NCBI RefSeq assembly: GCF_014642675.1
Contig: NZ_BMIS01000010.1
Coordinates: 4,253 to 68,252, forward strand
Reading direction: 5' to 3'
DNA length: 64,000 bases
From: Nesterenkonia cremea
GTDB lineage: Bacteria > Actinomycetota > Actinomycetes > Actinomycetales > Micrococcaceae
Below, piece after piece: positions 43,785 to 51,238 of the stretch. The position numbers and the translations under genes are program-made. Under the pieces are notes generated by a model. It was not told the origin of the DNA, made no database searches, and was given only the letters and a program-made list of their open reading frames with translations. Numbering within the stretch: the stretch's first letter is position 1; each line of letters begins with the position of its first letter.

Positions 43785-44980
43785 ACCAGACCACCGCCAC
43801 AGCACCTGACGGCTCCGGAGCTCAGCTGGAGCTCGTCGACGTCGTCAAGAAGTACCCCGGGCAGAGCAGGCCGGCGGTCGACGGGCTCTCGCTGACCGTC
43901 CCGGCCGGGCAGACCGTCATGTTCGTCGGCCCCTCCGGCTGCGGGAAGACCACCTCGCTGAAGATGATCAACCGGCTGATCGAGCCCACCTCGGGTCAGA
44001 TCCTGATCGACGGCGAGGACATCACCGGCCAGGATGCCACCCAGCTGCGGCGCTCCATCGGCTATGTGATCCAAGGCGGCGGCCTGCTGCCGCATATGTC
44101 CGTGGCCGAGAACATCGGGCTGGTTCCCGGACTGCTCGGCTGGGACAAGGCCCGCACCAAGGGGCGGGTGGAGGAGCTGCTGGAGATGGTCGGGCTGGAC
44201 CCGGCCGTCTACCGTGACCGCTTCCCGCGGGAGCTCTCCGGCGGGCAGCAGCAGCGCGTGGGCGTGGCCCGCGGCTTGGCCGCAGACCCGCCGGTGATCC
44301 TGATGGATGAGCCCTTCGGCGCGGTGGACCCCATCACCCGCCAGCGCCTCCAGGACGAGCTGATGAGCATCCAGGAGGAGCTGCAGAAGACGATCGTCTG
44401 CGTCACCCACGACATCGACGAGGCCATCAAGCTCGGCGACCAGATCCTCATCCTGCGCGAAGGTGCGGAGATCGCCCAGTACGGCGCCCCGGAGGAGATC
44501 CTGGCCGCGCCGGCCGATGACTTCGTGGCCGACTTCATCGGCTCCGGCTCCAAGCTCAAGCAGCTCTCCCTGCTGCGTGTGGGCGATCTGCCGCTCAGCC
44601 AGCCGCAGACCTGCCGGGTGGGCGAATCCGTGGATGAAGTGGTCCGCCGCGTGGAGGCCGCCGGTGAGCGCTCCGTGGTCATCCTGGATGCGCAGAACCG
44701 CCCCAAGGAGTACCTGTTCCTGCGCAGCCTGAAGCGGCACCAGACGGTGCCGGTCTTCAGCCACGAGCTGCAGACTGTGGTGGACCAGCGCTCCACGCTC
44801 TCCGATGCGCTGGACGCCATGCTGGTCTCCAGCCACGGCGGCGCCATGGTCACCGGAGGCTCCCGGGGCGACTACTTGGGCGTGATCAGCTATGACACGG
44901 TGACCGAGCACATCCGCACGCTGCAGACCCAGACCGGACAGATCAGGGCAGTGCCCTCGGCAGGCTGGGAGGCCAGCTGA
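43781..44980 (+). CDS. Osmoprotectant ABC transporter ATPase with CBS domains (OpuCA/ProV type)
   Basis: 399 residues. Walker A FVGPSGCGKTTSLKMINRL, Q-loop IGYVIQGGGLLPHM, ABC signature LSGGQQQRVGVARGLA, Walker B PPVILMDEPFGAVD and switch His in CVTHDIDEAIKLGD are all intact. The C-terminal 140 residues hold a CBS pair as in OpuCA/ProV, where it senses ionic strength or c-di-AMP. It energises import with the two permeases encoded on each side. It overlaps the upstream gene by 4 nt and touches the downstream one by a single base. Confidence 0.94.
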   Translation: MNQTTATAPDGSGAQLELVDVVKKYPGQSRPAVDGLSLTVPAGQTVMFVGPSGCGKTTSLKMINRLIEPTSGQILIDGEDITGQDATQLRRSIGYVIQGGGLLPHMSVAENIGLVPGLLGWDKARTKGRVEELLEMVGLDPAVYRDRFPRELSGGQQQRVGVARGLAADPPVILMDEPFGAVDPITRQRLQDELMSIQEELQKTIVCVTHDIDEAIKLGDQILILREGAEIAQYGAPEEILAAPADDFVADFIGSGSKLKQLSLLRVGDLPLSQPQTCRVGESVDEVVRRVEAAGERSVVILDAQNRPKEYLFLRSLKRHQTVPVFSHELQTVVDQRSTLSDALDAMLVSSHGGAMVTGGSRGDYLGVISYDTVTEHIRTLQTQTGQIRAVPSAGWEAS

Positions 44981-45741
44981 TGAGACAGCTGCTCTCTCGG
45001 ACCGCCGGGCTCTCCCGCGAGGACAAGGGCCTGCTCTGCGGGCTGCCGATCTTCGTGCTCACCGTGCTGGCCGGCTGGGTGGTGTGGCGGCTGACCGCAG
45101 ACCTCGACTCCATCGAGGCGCGGCTGATCACCGCCGGCAACATCACCCAGATGACCTGGGACCACGTGCAGATCGTCGTGGTCAGCTCAGTGCTGGTGGT
45201 GGGACTTGCTGTGCCGCTGGGCACGCTGCTGACCCGCCCGGCGCTGCGCTTCTTCTCTCCGCCGGTGATGGCCGTGGCCAATGCGGGACAGGCCGCACCG
45301 GTCATCGGTGTGCTGGTGCTGCTGGCCCTGATCATCGGATTCGGATTCGGCACCGCCGTGCTGGCGCTGAGCCTCTACGCCTTCCTGCCGGTGCTGGCCA
45401 ACACCATCACCGGTATGCGGGGCGTGGACCAGGCCGTGGTGGAGGCCGCCCGCGGAATGGGGATGTCCTCCTGGCAGGTGCTGCTGCGGGTGGAGCTGCC
45501 CATGGCGCTTCCGGTGATCATGACCGGTGTGCGGACCTCCCTGGTGCTGCTGGTGGGTGCCGGGGCTTTCGCCACCTTCATCGACGCCGGCGGACTGGGC
45601 ACGCTGATCCAGACCGGCATCATCATGTTCCGCTATCCGATCTTGGTCTCCGGAGCGATCTTCGTGGCCCTGCTCGCGCTGATGGTCGAGTGGGTGGGCC
45701 GCATCCTGGAGCTCTTCCTCAAGCCGAAGGGACTGGCATGA
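44980..45741 (+). CDS. Osmoprotectant ABC transporter permease, second subunit (OpuCD type)
   Basis: 253 residues, about six transmembrane helices. It starts with a cytoplasmic basic segment and TM1 (GLPIFVLTVLAGWVVWRLTA). The EAA loop is AVVEAARGMGMSSWQVLLRV, then PMALPVIMTGVRTSLV. It is homologous to the first permease in this operon and probably pairs with it as a heterodimer. The stop overlaps the start of the binding-protein gene by 4 nt (ATGA). Confidence 0.92.
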   Translation: MRQLLSRTAGLSREDKGLLCGLPIFVLTVLAGWVVWRLTADLDSIEARLITAGNITQMTWDHVQIVVVSSVLVVGLAVPLGTLLTRPALRFFSPPVMAVANAGQAAPVIGVLVLLALIIGFGFGTAVLALSLYAFLPVLANTITGMRGVDQAVVEAARGMGMSSWQVLLRVELPMALPVIMTGVRTSLVLLVGAGAFATFIDAGGLGTLIQTGIIMFRYPILVSGAIFVALLALMVEWVGRILELFLKPKGLA

Positions 45742-46715
45742 CAACGTCTGCGCGCACACGTATCGGAACCCTGGCAGGAGGCCTGGCCGCCGTCGGGCTG
45801 CTCTCCGGCTGCGGGTTGGGCACCGCCGCGGGATATTCGCCCTCCGGCGAGCTGGCCGGCCCGGTGGAAGGCATCGACCTGGAGGGGGTGAGCATCGACG
45901 TCGGGTCCAAGGACTTCACCGAGCAGATCATTCTGGGCGAGATGGCCGTGATCCTGATGCAGTCCGCCGGGGCCGATGTGCAGAACCTGACCAACATCCC
46001 CGGTTCCAACGCCGTCCGTGAGGCGATGCTGCAGGGCGCCCTGGACTTTCAGTGGGAGTACACCGGCACCGCCTGGCTGACCTACCTGGGCCATGAGGAG
46101 CCCATCATCGACGAGTGGGAGCAGTACGAGGCGGTCCGCGACCAGGACCGTGAGCACGGCATGGTCTGGCTGGAGCCCTCCACTGTGGACAACACCTACG
46201 CGATGGCGGTCACCCAGGAGACCGCGGAGCAGGGGATCACCTCGCTCTCCGACATCGCCGAGCTGGATGAGGCTGAGCAGACCTTCTGCGTGGAGGCCGA
46301 GTTCGCCGCCCGCAACGACGGCTTCGAGCCGATGATCGAGCACTATGACCTGCCCGTGCCGGAGGGCGATGCCCAGCGGACCATGGACTCGGGTGCGATC
46401 TACCAGGCCACGGCCGACGGTGCCTGCACCATGGGCCTGGTCTTCGCCACCGATGGGCGCATCCCCGCCCTGGACCTGGTGGTGCTCGAGGACGATGAGG
46501 ACTTCTTCCCGCGGTACAACCTCTCAGCCGTGTTCGGGGAGGAGATCCTGGAGGAGAATCCCGAGCTGGAGGACCTCATCATGCCGCTCACCGAGCGGCT
46601 GGACAATGACACGATGGCCGGGCTCAACGCCCAGGTGGACGTGGACGGTGAGGAGCCGGCCGACGTCGCCTGGGAATTTCTGCTGGAAGAGGGTTATGTG
46701 ACCGAGGGTCAATAG
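45738..46715 (+). CDS. Osmoprotectant-binding lipoprotein (OpuCC type)
   Basis: 325 residues. A lipoprotein signal peptide has lipobox LLSGC with acylated Cys25. An OpuAC-type binding domain follows: VDVGSKDFTEQIILGEM-like IDVGSKDFTEQIILGEMAVI, GALDFQWEYTGTAW and VDNTYAMAVTQE. It captures a quaternary-ammonium solute outside the membrane for the transporter. Binding aromatic residues (WEYTGTAW) suggest a cation-pi cage, as in betaine- and choline-binding proteins; the exact ligand cannot be read. It is the last gene of the operon, with a small hairpin 33 nt downstream. Confidence 0.93.
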   Translation: MTTSARTRIGTLAGGLAAVGLLSGCGLGTAAGYSPSGELAGPVEGIDLEGVSIDVGSKDFTEQIILGEMAVILMQSAGADVQNLTNIPGSNAVREAMLQGALDFQWEYTGTAWLTYLGHEEPIIDEWEQYEAVRDQDREHGMVWLEPSTVDNTYAMAVTQETAEQGITSLSDIAELDEAEQTFCVEAEFAARNDGFEPMIEHYDLPVPEGDAQRTMDSGAIYQATADGACTMGLVFATDGRIPALDLVVLEDDEDFFPRYNLSAVFGEEILEENPELEDLIMPLTERLDNDTMAGLNAQVDVDGEEPADVAWEFLLEEGYVTEGQ

Positions 46716-46747
46716 CGTAGGCTGAAGCATGTACGTCATGCATCTCC

Positions 46748-46765
46748 AGAGGGCGCATGCCCTCT
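46748..46765 (+). terminator. Short hairpin after the transporter operon
   Basis: AGAGGGC (46748-46754), a GCAT loop, then GCCCTCT (46759-46765). The stem is short with no T run; a weak terminator. Confidence 0.4.
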
Positions 46766-46788
46766 TCAAGTTGGTGGCCGCACAGAAC

Positions 46789-46819
46789 TCCGTGCCTGCC
46801 CGGCCAGGTCGGGCACGGA
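46789..46819 (+). promoter_or_regulatory. 5' leader hairpin of cspA with two alternative pairings
   Basis: TCCGTGCC (46789-46796) pairs with GGCACGGA (46812-46819). Alternatively TGCCCG (46797-46802) pairs with CGGGCA (46810-46815). The two share bases, so only one can form. AAGGAAACATC precedes the cspA start 48 nt later. A temperature-dependent switch is possible. Confidence 0.4.
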
Positions 46820-46867
46820 ATAAGCATCGTGAGATCGGTGCAAAGTAAGTAATAGTAAGGAAACATC

Positions 46868-47071
46868 ATGGCCACTGGCACCGTTAAATGGTTCAACGCT
46901 GAAAAGGGCTACGGCTTCATCGCCCCCCAGGACGGCTCCGACGACGTGTTCGTGCACTTCAGCGCGATCAACTCCTCCGGCTTCCGCTCCCTCGAGGAGG
47001 ACCAGCAGGTTGAGTTCGAGACCGCCCGCGGCCCCAAGGGTCTGCAGGCTGAGAACGTCACCCCCCTCTAA
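46868..47071 (+). CDS. cspA: Cold-shock protein CspA
   Basis: 67 residues, the typical size. [20 protein letters not shown] contains RNP1 (KGYGFI), and VFVHFSAI is RNP2. The protein binds RNA and single-stranded DNA and melts secondary structure after cold shock. AAGG 8-10 nt upstream is the ribosome-binding site. The 150-nt leader with alternative hairpins is typical of regulated csp genes. A strong terminator follows. It is a shorter, conventional paralogue of the extended cold-shock protein at 26023. Confidence 0.96.
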   Translation: MATGTVKWFNAEKGYGFIAPQDGSDDVFVHFSAINSSGFRSLEEDQQVEFETARGPKGLQAENVTPL

Positions 47072-47152
47072 GTCTTCTAGGCTTTCTGAGCTCGGCGAAC
47101 CAGCGTCTCCGCTGGACCCGGAGCTCGTGGGTTCTGTCTGAACCGACACAGG

Positions 47153-47192
47153 CCGGCCCCCGGACTCGCTTCACTGCGAGACCGGGGGCCGG
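47153..47192. terminator. Intrinsic terminator between cspA and the monooxygenase gene
   Basis: CCGGCCCCCGG (47153-47163) pairs with CCGGGGGCCGG (47182-47192). CTCGC/GCGAG (47165-47169, 47176-47180) extends it inside. TTCTGTCTGTG follows on the plus strand. It can serve both convergent genes. Confidence 0.75.
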
Positions 47193-47212
47193 TTCTGTCT
47201 GTGCCTGTCGCT

Positions 47213-47527
47213 TCAGAGGGAGCCCTGCTCCTGGGTGCCGCGGGGCAGCGGGTGCATCCGAGTCACCGTGGGAGCGCCCTCCACCAGGCCGTCGATATCG
47301 GCCAGCAGAGTCTTCACCGGCTCGCCCTCGCCGTGGGCGTCCAGCTCCTCCGCCGAAGACCACTTCTCGATCATGGTGACGGTGCCGTCCTCGGCGTCGT
47401 GGATGGAGTAGAGCTCGCAGCCGGATTCGGTGTGCACGGCCTCGATGCCGCGGCGCATGGCATCGGCGAGCTCCTGCTTCTTCCCGTCCTTGGGGTGGAA
47501 GACGGCGGTGACGATGACGGCAGACAT
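47213..47527 (-). CDS. Antibiotic biosynthesis monooxygenase-fold (ABM) protein
   Basis: 104 residues of a dimeric ferredoxin-like ABM domain: VIVTAVFHPKDGKKQELADA, TESGCELYSIHDAED and MIEKWSSAEELDAHGEGEPV. Close relatives act as quinol monooxygenases or have unknown roles in handling quinones. No cofactor motif is needed in this family. GGAAGGATC-type sequence precedes the ATG. It is located between cspA and an MFS exporter, and it is not clearly in an operon with either. Confidence 0.85.
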   Translation of the reverse strand: MSAVIVTAVFHPKDGKKQELADAMRRGIEAVHTESGCELYSIHDAEDGTVTMIEKWSSAEELDAHGEGEPVKTLLADIDGLVEGAPTVTRMHPLPRGTQEQGSL

Positions 47528-47658
47528 AGCGATCCTTCCGGTCAGACACGATGAGCGGGAAGGACGAGATCGCCCTTCCCGCTCAGCCTATCGCGGCCGG
47601 ATCAGCCGCCGACGCCGACGGCCTCCGCCCGGCCGGGCTCAGATCTGCCGCCTCAGGA

Positions 47659-49254
47659 TCACTTCGCGGCGGCCGAGGCCTTCTCCCGGTCCCCGCGCAG
47701 CAGTACGAAGACGGTGGCCGCGGCCAGTGCCATGATGCCCGCGGCGATGCCGCTGGTCAGCTGGACGCCGTCCACGAAGGCCGACTGCGCGGCCGCCAGC
47801 AGCGCCTCGCCGGCCGCCGGTTCCAGATCCTGCGCGGCGGCGGTGGCCGTGCCCAGGGTCTCCGAGGCGCTGTCCAGGGCAGATCCGCTGACCCCCTCCA
47901 GTTCGGCGCTCTGCACACCGGTGCGGTAGCCGAAGGTCAGCACGCTGCCCAGCACGGCGACGCCGAGGGCGCCGCCGAGCTCGTAGGCGGTCTCGGAGAT
48001 GGCCGAGGCGGCGCCGGCCCGCTGCGGGGGAGCAGCGGTGAGGACGGCGTCGTTGGTCAGAGTCTCGGCCAGTCCCATGCCCAGCCCCAGCAGGGCGAAG
48101 GCGATGAGCACCAGCAGGATCCCGTCCGTCGTCGGCGTCTGGGTCAGCAGCACGAAGCCGGACATCGCGATCAGGATGCCGGCGCTGATCACGCCGCGCA
48201 GCGAGCAGCGCTTGGCGATCGGGATGACCGCGAAGCTGGCCAGCACCGAGATCGCCAGGCCGGGCACCAGGGCCAGGCCGGCGTCGAAGGGGTTCATCCC
48301 ATAGCCCAGCTGCAGCAGCTGAGAGAGGAAGAACAGCGAGCCCACCAGGGCGAAGACCAGCATGAAGTTCGCGGTGATCGCCGCGCGGAACCGGCGCACG
48401 GCGAAGAGGCTCAGGTCGATCAGCGGGTGGGTCAGGCGGCGCTGGCGCTGGACGAAGAGCACGCCGGCCAGCAGACCGATGACCAAGGAGGCCCAGCTGG
48501 TGGCCGCCAGTTCACCCTCGGCCAGCTTCTTGATGCCATAGACGCTCAGCAGCATGGCCGCCAGGGAGAGCAGCACGCTGAGCACGTCGATGCGGCCCGG
48601 ATTGGGGTCCTTGGACTCGCTGATCAGCAGCGGCGCGCAGACCAGGATCAGCGCCATCACCGGCAGGTTGATCAGGAAGACCGAGCCCCAGAAGAAGCGC
48701 TCCAGGAGCAGGCCGCCCAGGATCGGGCCGAAGGCCGCACCGGCGGAGAAGGCCGAGGCCCAGACTGCCACGGCGATCATCCGCTGCCGCTGGTCGGGGA
48801 AGAGGTGGCGGATCAGCGAGAGCGTGGAGGGCATCAGGGTGGCACCGGCCACTCCCAGCAGGGCGCGGGCCAGGATCAGCATCTCCGCGGAGACGCTGAA
48901 GGCGGCCACTGCGGAGGCGGCGCCGAAGGCCGCCGAGCCGATCATCAGCAGACGACGCCGGCCCATCCGGTCGCCCAGCGAGCCCATGGTCACCAGGAGA
49001 CCGGCGATCATGAACCCGTAGATGTCCACGATCCACAGCAGCTGGTTGCCGGTGGGGGAGAGGGCTTCGCTCAGGTACGGCACGGCGAAGCCCAGCACGG
49101 TCATATCGATGGAGATCAGCAGTACCGGCAGCACCAGGGTGGCCAGGCCCAGCCAGGGCTTGATGCCGGTGCGGCGCAGCGGCCGGTTCTGGTCGGCGTC
49201 GGGCGCAGACGCAGGGGTGGGCTGTTCGACAGAGTCGACGAACTGGGAGGACAT
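47659..49254 (-). CDS. MFS multidrug transporter, DHA2 (SmvA/QacA-like) family
   Basis: 531 residues with about 14 transmembrane helices. The start is LVLPVLLISIDMTVLGFAVP (motif D1). MGSLGDRMGRRRLLMIGS is motif A, and GAAFGPILGGLLLE is motif C of antiporters. It is closest to the SmvA/LfrA-type exporters of cationic biocides and dyes. AGGGGACG precedes the ATG. A TetR-like palindrome in the 223-bp upstream gap suggests repression by a regulator encoded elsewhere. The monooxygenase gene downstream is 132 bp away, probably separate. Confidence 0.9.
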   Translation of the reverse strand: MSSQFVDSVEQPTPASAPDADQNRPLRRTGIKPWLGLATLVLPVLLISIDMTVLGFAVPYLSEALSPTGNQLLWIVDIYGFMIAGLLVTMGSLGDRMGRRRLLMIGSAAFGAASAVAAFSVSAEMLILARALLGVAGATLMPSTLSLIRHLFPDQRQRMIAVAVWASAFSAGAAFGPILGGLLLERFFWGSVFLINLPVMALILVCAPLLISESKDPNPGRIDVLSVLLSLAAMLLSVYGIKKLAEGELAATSWASLVIGLLAGVLFVQRQRRLTHPLIDLSLFAVRRFRAAITANFMLVFALVGSLFFLSQLLQLGYGMNPFDAGLALVPGLAISVLASFAVIPIAKRCSLRGVISAGILIAMSGFVLLTQTPTTDGILLVLIAFALLGLGMGLAETLTNDAVLTAAPPQRAGAASAISETAYELGGALGVAVLGSVLTFGYRTGVQSAELEGVSGSALDSASETLGTATAAAQDLEPAAGEALLAAAQSAFVDGVQLTSGIAAGIMALAAATVFVLLRGDREKASAAAK

Positions 49255-49395
49255 CGTCCCCTCTACCTTTCTCGATCAGCTGCGCGGGACGGTGGGGCGC
49301 AGCGCATCCGAGGAGGAAAACCTGCTGCCTGGGGCATATCGGCAGCGAACCGTCCTGCCGGGAGATTCCCGGGTGTTCCCCAGCGTAGCACTCAA

Positions 49396-49418
49396 ACTAT
49401 ACATGTGTAATGTTTAGT
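49396..49418. promoter_or_regulatory. Candidate TetR-type operator upstream of the MFS exporter
   Basis: An imperfect inverted repeat with arms ACTATACATG and AATGTTTAGT (8 of 10 matching) lies in AT-rich DNA 142 nt before the exporter start and 60 nt before the RpiR gene. Size and symmetry fit TetR/QacR-type operators. Assignment to the exporter is inferred. Confidence 0.4.
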
Positions 49419-49440
49419 GATGGAGGCCTCCGGATTGATG

Positions 49441-49479
49441 GAAACTACGTTTCATCGTCAGTGATATGGTATGAAACGT
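49441..49479 (+). promoter_or_regulatory. Operator half-sites and promoter at the RpiR gene start
   Basis: ACGTTTCAT (49447-49455) and ATGAAACGT (49471-49479) form a perfect 9-bp inverted repeat. GAAAC-TAC-GTTTC (49441-49453) overlaps it, giving three GAAAC half-sites. TATGGT (49465-49470) lies between, 7 nt before the GTG, and is a likely -10. Autoregulation by RpiR is inferred. Confidence 0.5.
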
Positions 49480-50275
49480 GGCCGATGGCGACTCCTTCCT
49501 CCTCCAGCTGCGTTCCCAGCTCCCCGGGCTGAGGCCCGGGCATCAGCGCGTGCTCGGACTCTGCCTCGAAGACCCCGGCTTCGTGCTCAACGCCAATGCC
49601 CAACAGGTGGCCGCCCGGGCCGATGTCTCCGCGGCGACAGTGGTCCGCGCGGCCCGCGCGGCCGGCTTCACCGGGCTGCCGCATCTGCGCCTGGCGCTGG
49701 CCCGGTCCTCCGCAGCAGGAGAGGAGCCTGCGGCGCAGATCAGCCGGGCCGGATCACCCCAGGAGGTCATCGAGCTGATCAGTGCCAGCCACATCCGCAG
49801 CCTGCGGGCCGTCCGCTCCACACTGGAGACGACCGACATCGAGCGCGCCGGGACTCTGCTCACCGGAGCGCGCCGGGTGCTGCTCGTCGCCTCCGGCACC
49901 TCGCTGGCCGTGGCCGCCGACGCCGCCTTCCGCCTCACGCTCAACGGGATCACCGTCCAGCACTCGGCCGACAGCTACTCCGCAGTGCTGCTGGCCGGAC
50001 AGCTCGACGCCGAGGATGTGGTGATCGCGGTCAGCCACTCCGGGGAGACCCGCCAGACCCTGGAGACCGTCCAGGCCGCACAGGGCAGCGGGGCACAGAT
50101 CATCGCGATCACCAGCTTCAGCAGCTCCACGCTGTCCAAGGTGGCCGATCTGCCGCTGGTGGCCATGGGGGTCTCGGAGGCCCAGCATCTGGTGGAGTCC
50201 TCCAGCCGGATCGCCCATCTGGCCGTGGTGGACATGCTCTGCGCCGCACTGGCCCTGCCCGGAGGTGAACAGTGA
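49478..50275 (+). CDS. RpiR/MurR-family transcriptional regulator
   Basis: 265 residues. An N-terminal HTH_6 domain (VLGLCLEDPGFVLNANAQQVAARADVSAATVVRAAR, about residues 25-60) is followed by a SIS sugar-phosphate-binding domain (LLVASGTSLAVAADAAFRL, VIAVSHSGETRQTLETV). The SIS motif VSHSGET is intact. It probably responds to a phosphosugar or amino-sugar phosphate. The GTG start has no Shine-Dalgarno; with TATGGT 7 nt upstream the message may be leaderless. It overlaps the following transporter gene by 4 nt, so the two are coupled and the transporter may carry a related compound. Confidence 0.9.
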   Translation: MADGDSFLLQLRSQLPGLRPGHQRVLGLCLEDPGFVLNANAQQVAARADVSAATVVRAARAAGFTGLPHLRLALARSSAAGEEPAAQISRAGSPQEVIELISASHIRSLRAVRSTLETTDIERAGTLLTGARRVLLVASGTSLAVAADAAFRLTLNGITVQHSADSYSAVLLAGQLDAEDVVIAVSHSGETRQTLETVQAAQGSGAQIIAITSFSSSTLSKVADLPLVAMGVSEAQHLVESSSRIAHLAVVDMLCAALALPGGEQ

Positions 50276-51135
50276 GCACGCTGGCGCTGCTGATGGTCCT
50301 CGGCGCGTCCGTGGCCCATGCGCTGTGGAACATCGCGGCCAAGAGCTCCAGCGGGGACACCACCGTGTTCGTCTGGATGTACTACACCGCCGGTGCCATG
50401 CTGTGCCTGCCGGTGGGGCTCACGCTGCTGGTCATGCGTGGGGACAGCTACGGCTGGGAGCTGCTCTATGCTGCGATGATCACCGCCCTGCTGCACATCA
50501 CCTACGCCATGCTGCTGCAGACCGGCTATCGAAAGGCTGACCTGGGGGTGGTGTATCCGGTGGCCCGCGGAGTGGGCCCAGTGCTGACCATCGTGGTCGC
50601 CGTCGCGGTCTTGGGGGAGCGCCCGGAGACGTTGGCGCTGGTGGGCGGTCTGGTGATCATCGGCGGGATCCTGATCGTCACCGGGCGCCGGCTCTTCCAG
50701 AGGGCCTCCGGGTTGGGCGCCGGGCTGCTCTACGGCTCGGCCACCGGTGCGGCCATCGCCGCCTACACGCTGTGGGACAACTACTCGGTGAACGATCTGG
50801 CCATCGAGCCGATCCTCTACTTCGGGTTCAGCGGGGCGGTCCAGTGCCTGATCATGCTGCCCTGGGTGATCCGCAAGCGGGCGCTGATCAGGCCGACCTG
50901 GCGCTCCGACCGGCGACAGGTCGGCATCATCGCGGCCCTGTCGCCGCTGGCCTATGTCCTGGTGCTCTACGCGATGACCACCACCTCGGTGGCGCTGGTG
51001 GCGCCGGTGCGCGAGTCCTCGATCGTCATCGGGGCGCTGCTGGCCTGGTGGCTGTTCAAGGAGCCGGATCCGGTGCGGCGCGTGGCCGGGGCGCTGGTGG
51101 TCGTCGTCGGGATCAGCCTGGTGGCGGTGAGCTGA
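50272..51135 (+). CDS. DMT-superfamily (EamA) transporter
   Basis: 287 residues, ten hydrophobic segments arranged as two EamA repeats: LGASVAHALWNIAAKSSSGD at the start and PVARGVGPVLTIVVAVAVLGERPE ending the first repeat, APVRESSIVIGALLAWWLFKEP the second. EamA proteins export or import metabolites. It starts at GTG 50272, overlapping the RpiR stop by 4 nt, and is probably controlled by it. It ends 12 nt before a long palindrome. Substrate unknown. Confidence 0.9.
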   Translation: MSTLALLMVLGASVAHALWNIAAKSSSGDTTVFVWMYYTAGAMLCLPVGLTLLVMRGDSYGWELLYAAMITALLHITYAMLLQTGYRKADLGVVYPVARGVGPVLTIVVAVAVLGERPETLALVGGLVIIGGILIVTGRRLFQRASGLGAGLLYGSATGAAIAAYTLWDNYSVNDLAIEPILYFGFSGAVQCLIMLPWVIRKRALIRPTWRSDRRQVGIIAALSPLAYVLVLYAMTTTSVALVAPVRESSIVIGALLAWWLFKEPDPVRRVAGALVVVVGISLVAVS

Positions 51136-51147
51136 TCCAGCAGTTGT

Positions 51148-51208
51148 TTGGGCGAAGAGTTGCCGTCTCAGCGCCTCCGAGGCACTGAGACGGCAACTCT
51201 TCGCCCAA
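51148..51208. repeat. Long perfect palindrome (24-bp arms) between convergent genes
   Basis: Arms at 51148-51171 and 51185-51208 are perfect complements over 24 bp (outer end TTGGGCGAAGAG, inner end CCGTCTCAG). The 13-nt centre itself contains GCCTC/GAGGC. Only a few A/T lie outside. It could be a bidirectional terminator or a dispersed palindromic repeat. Confidence 0.7.
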
Positions 51209-51238
51209 TCGACGTGAGGGGTGGAGGGTTCGAACCCT

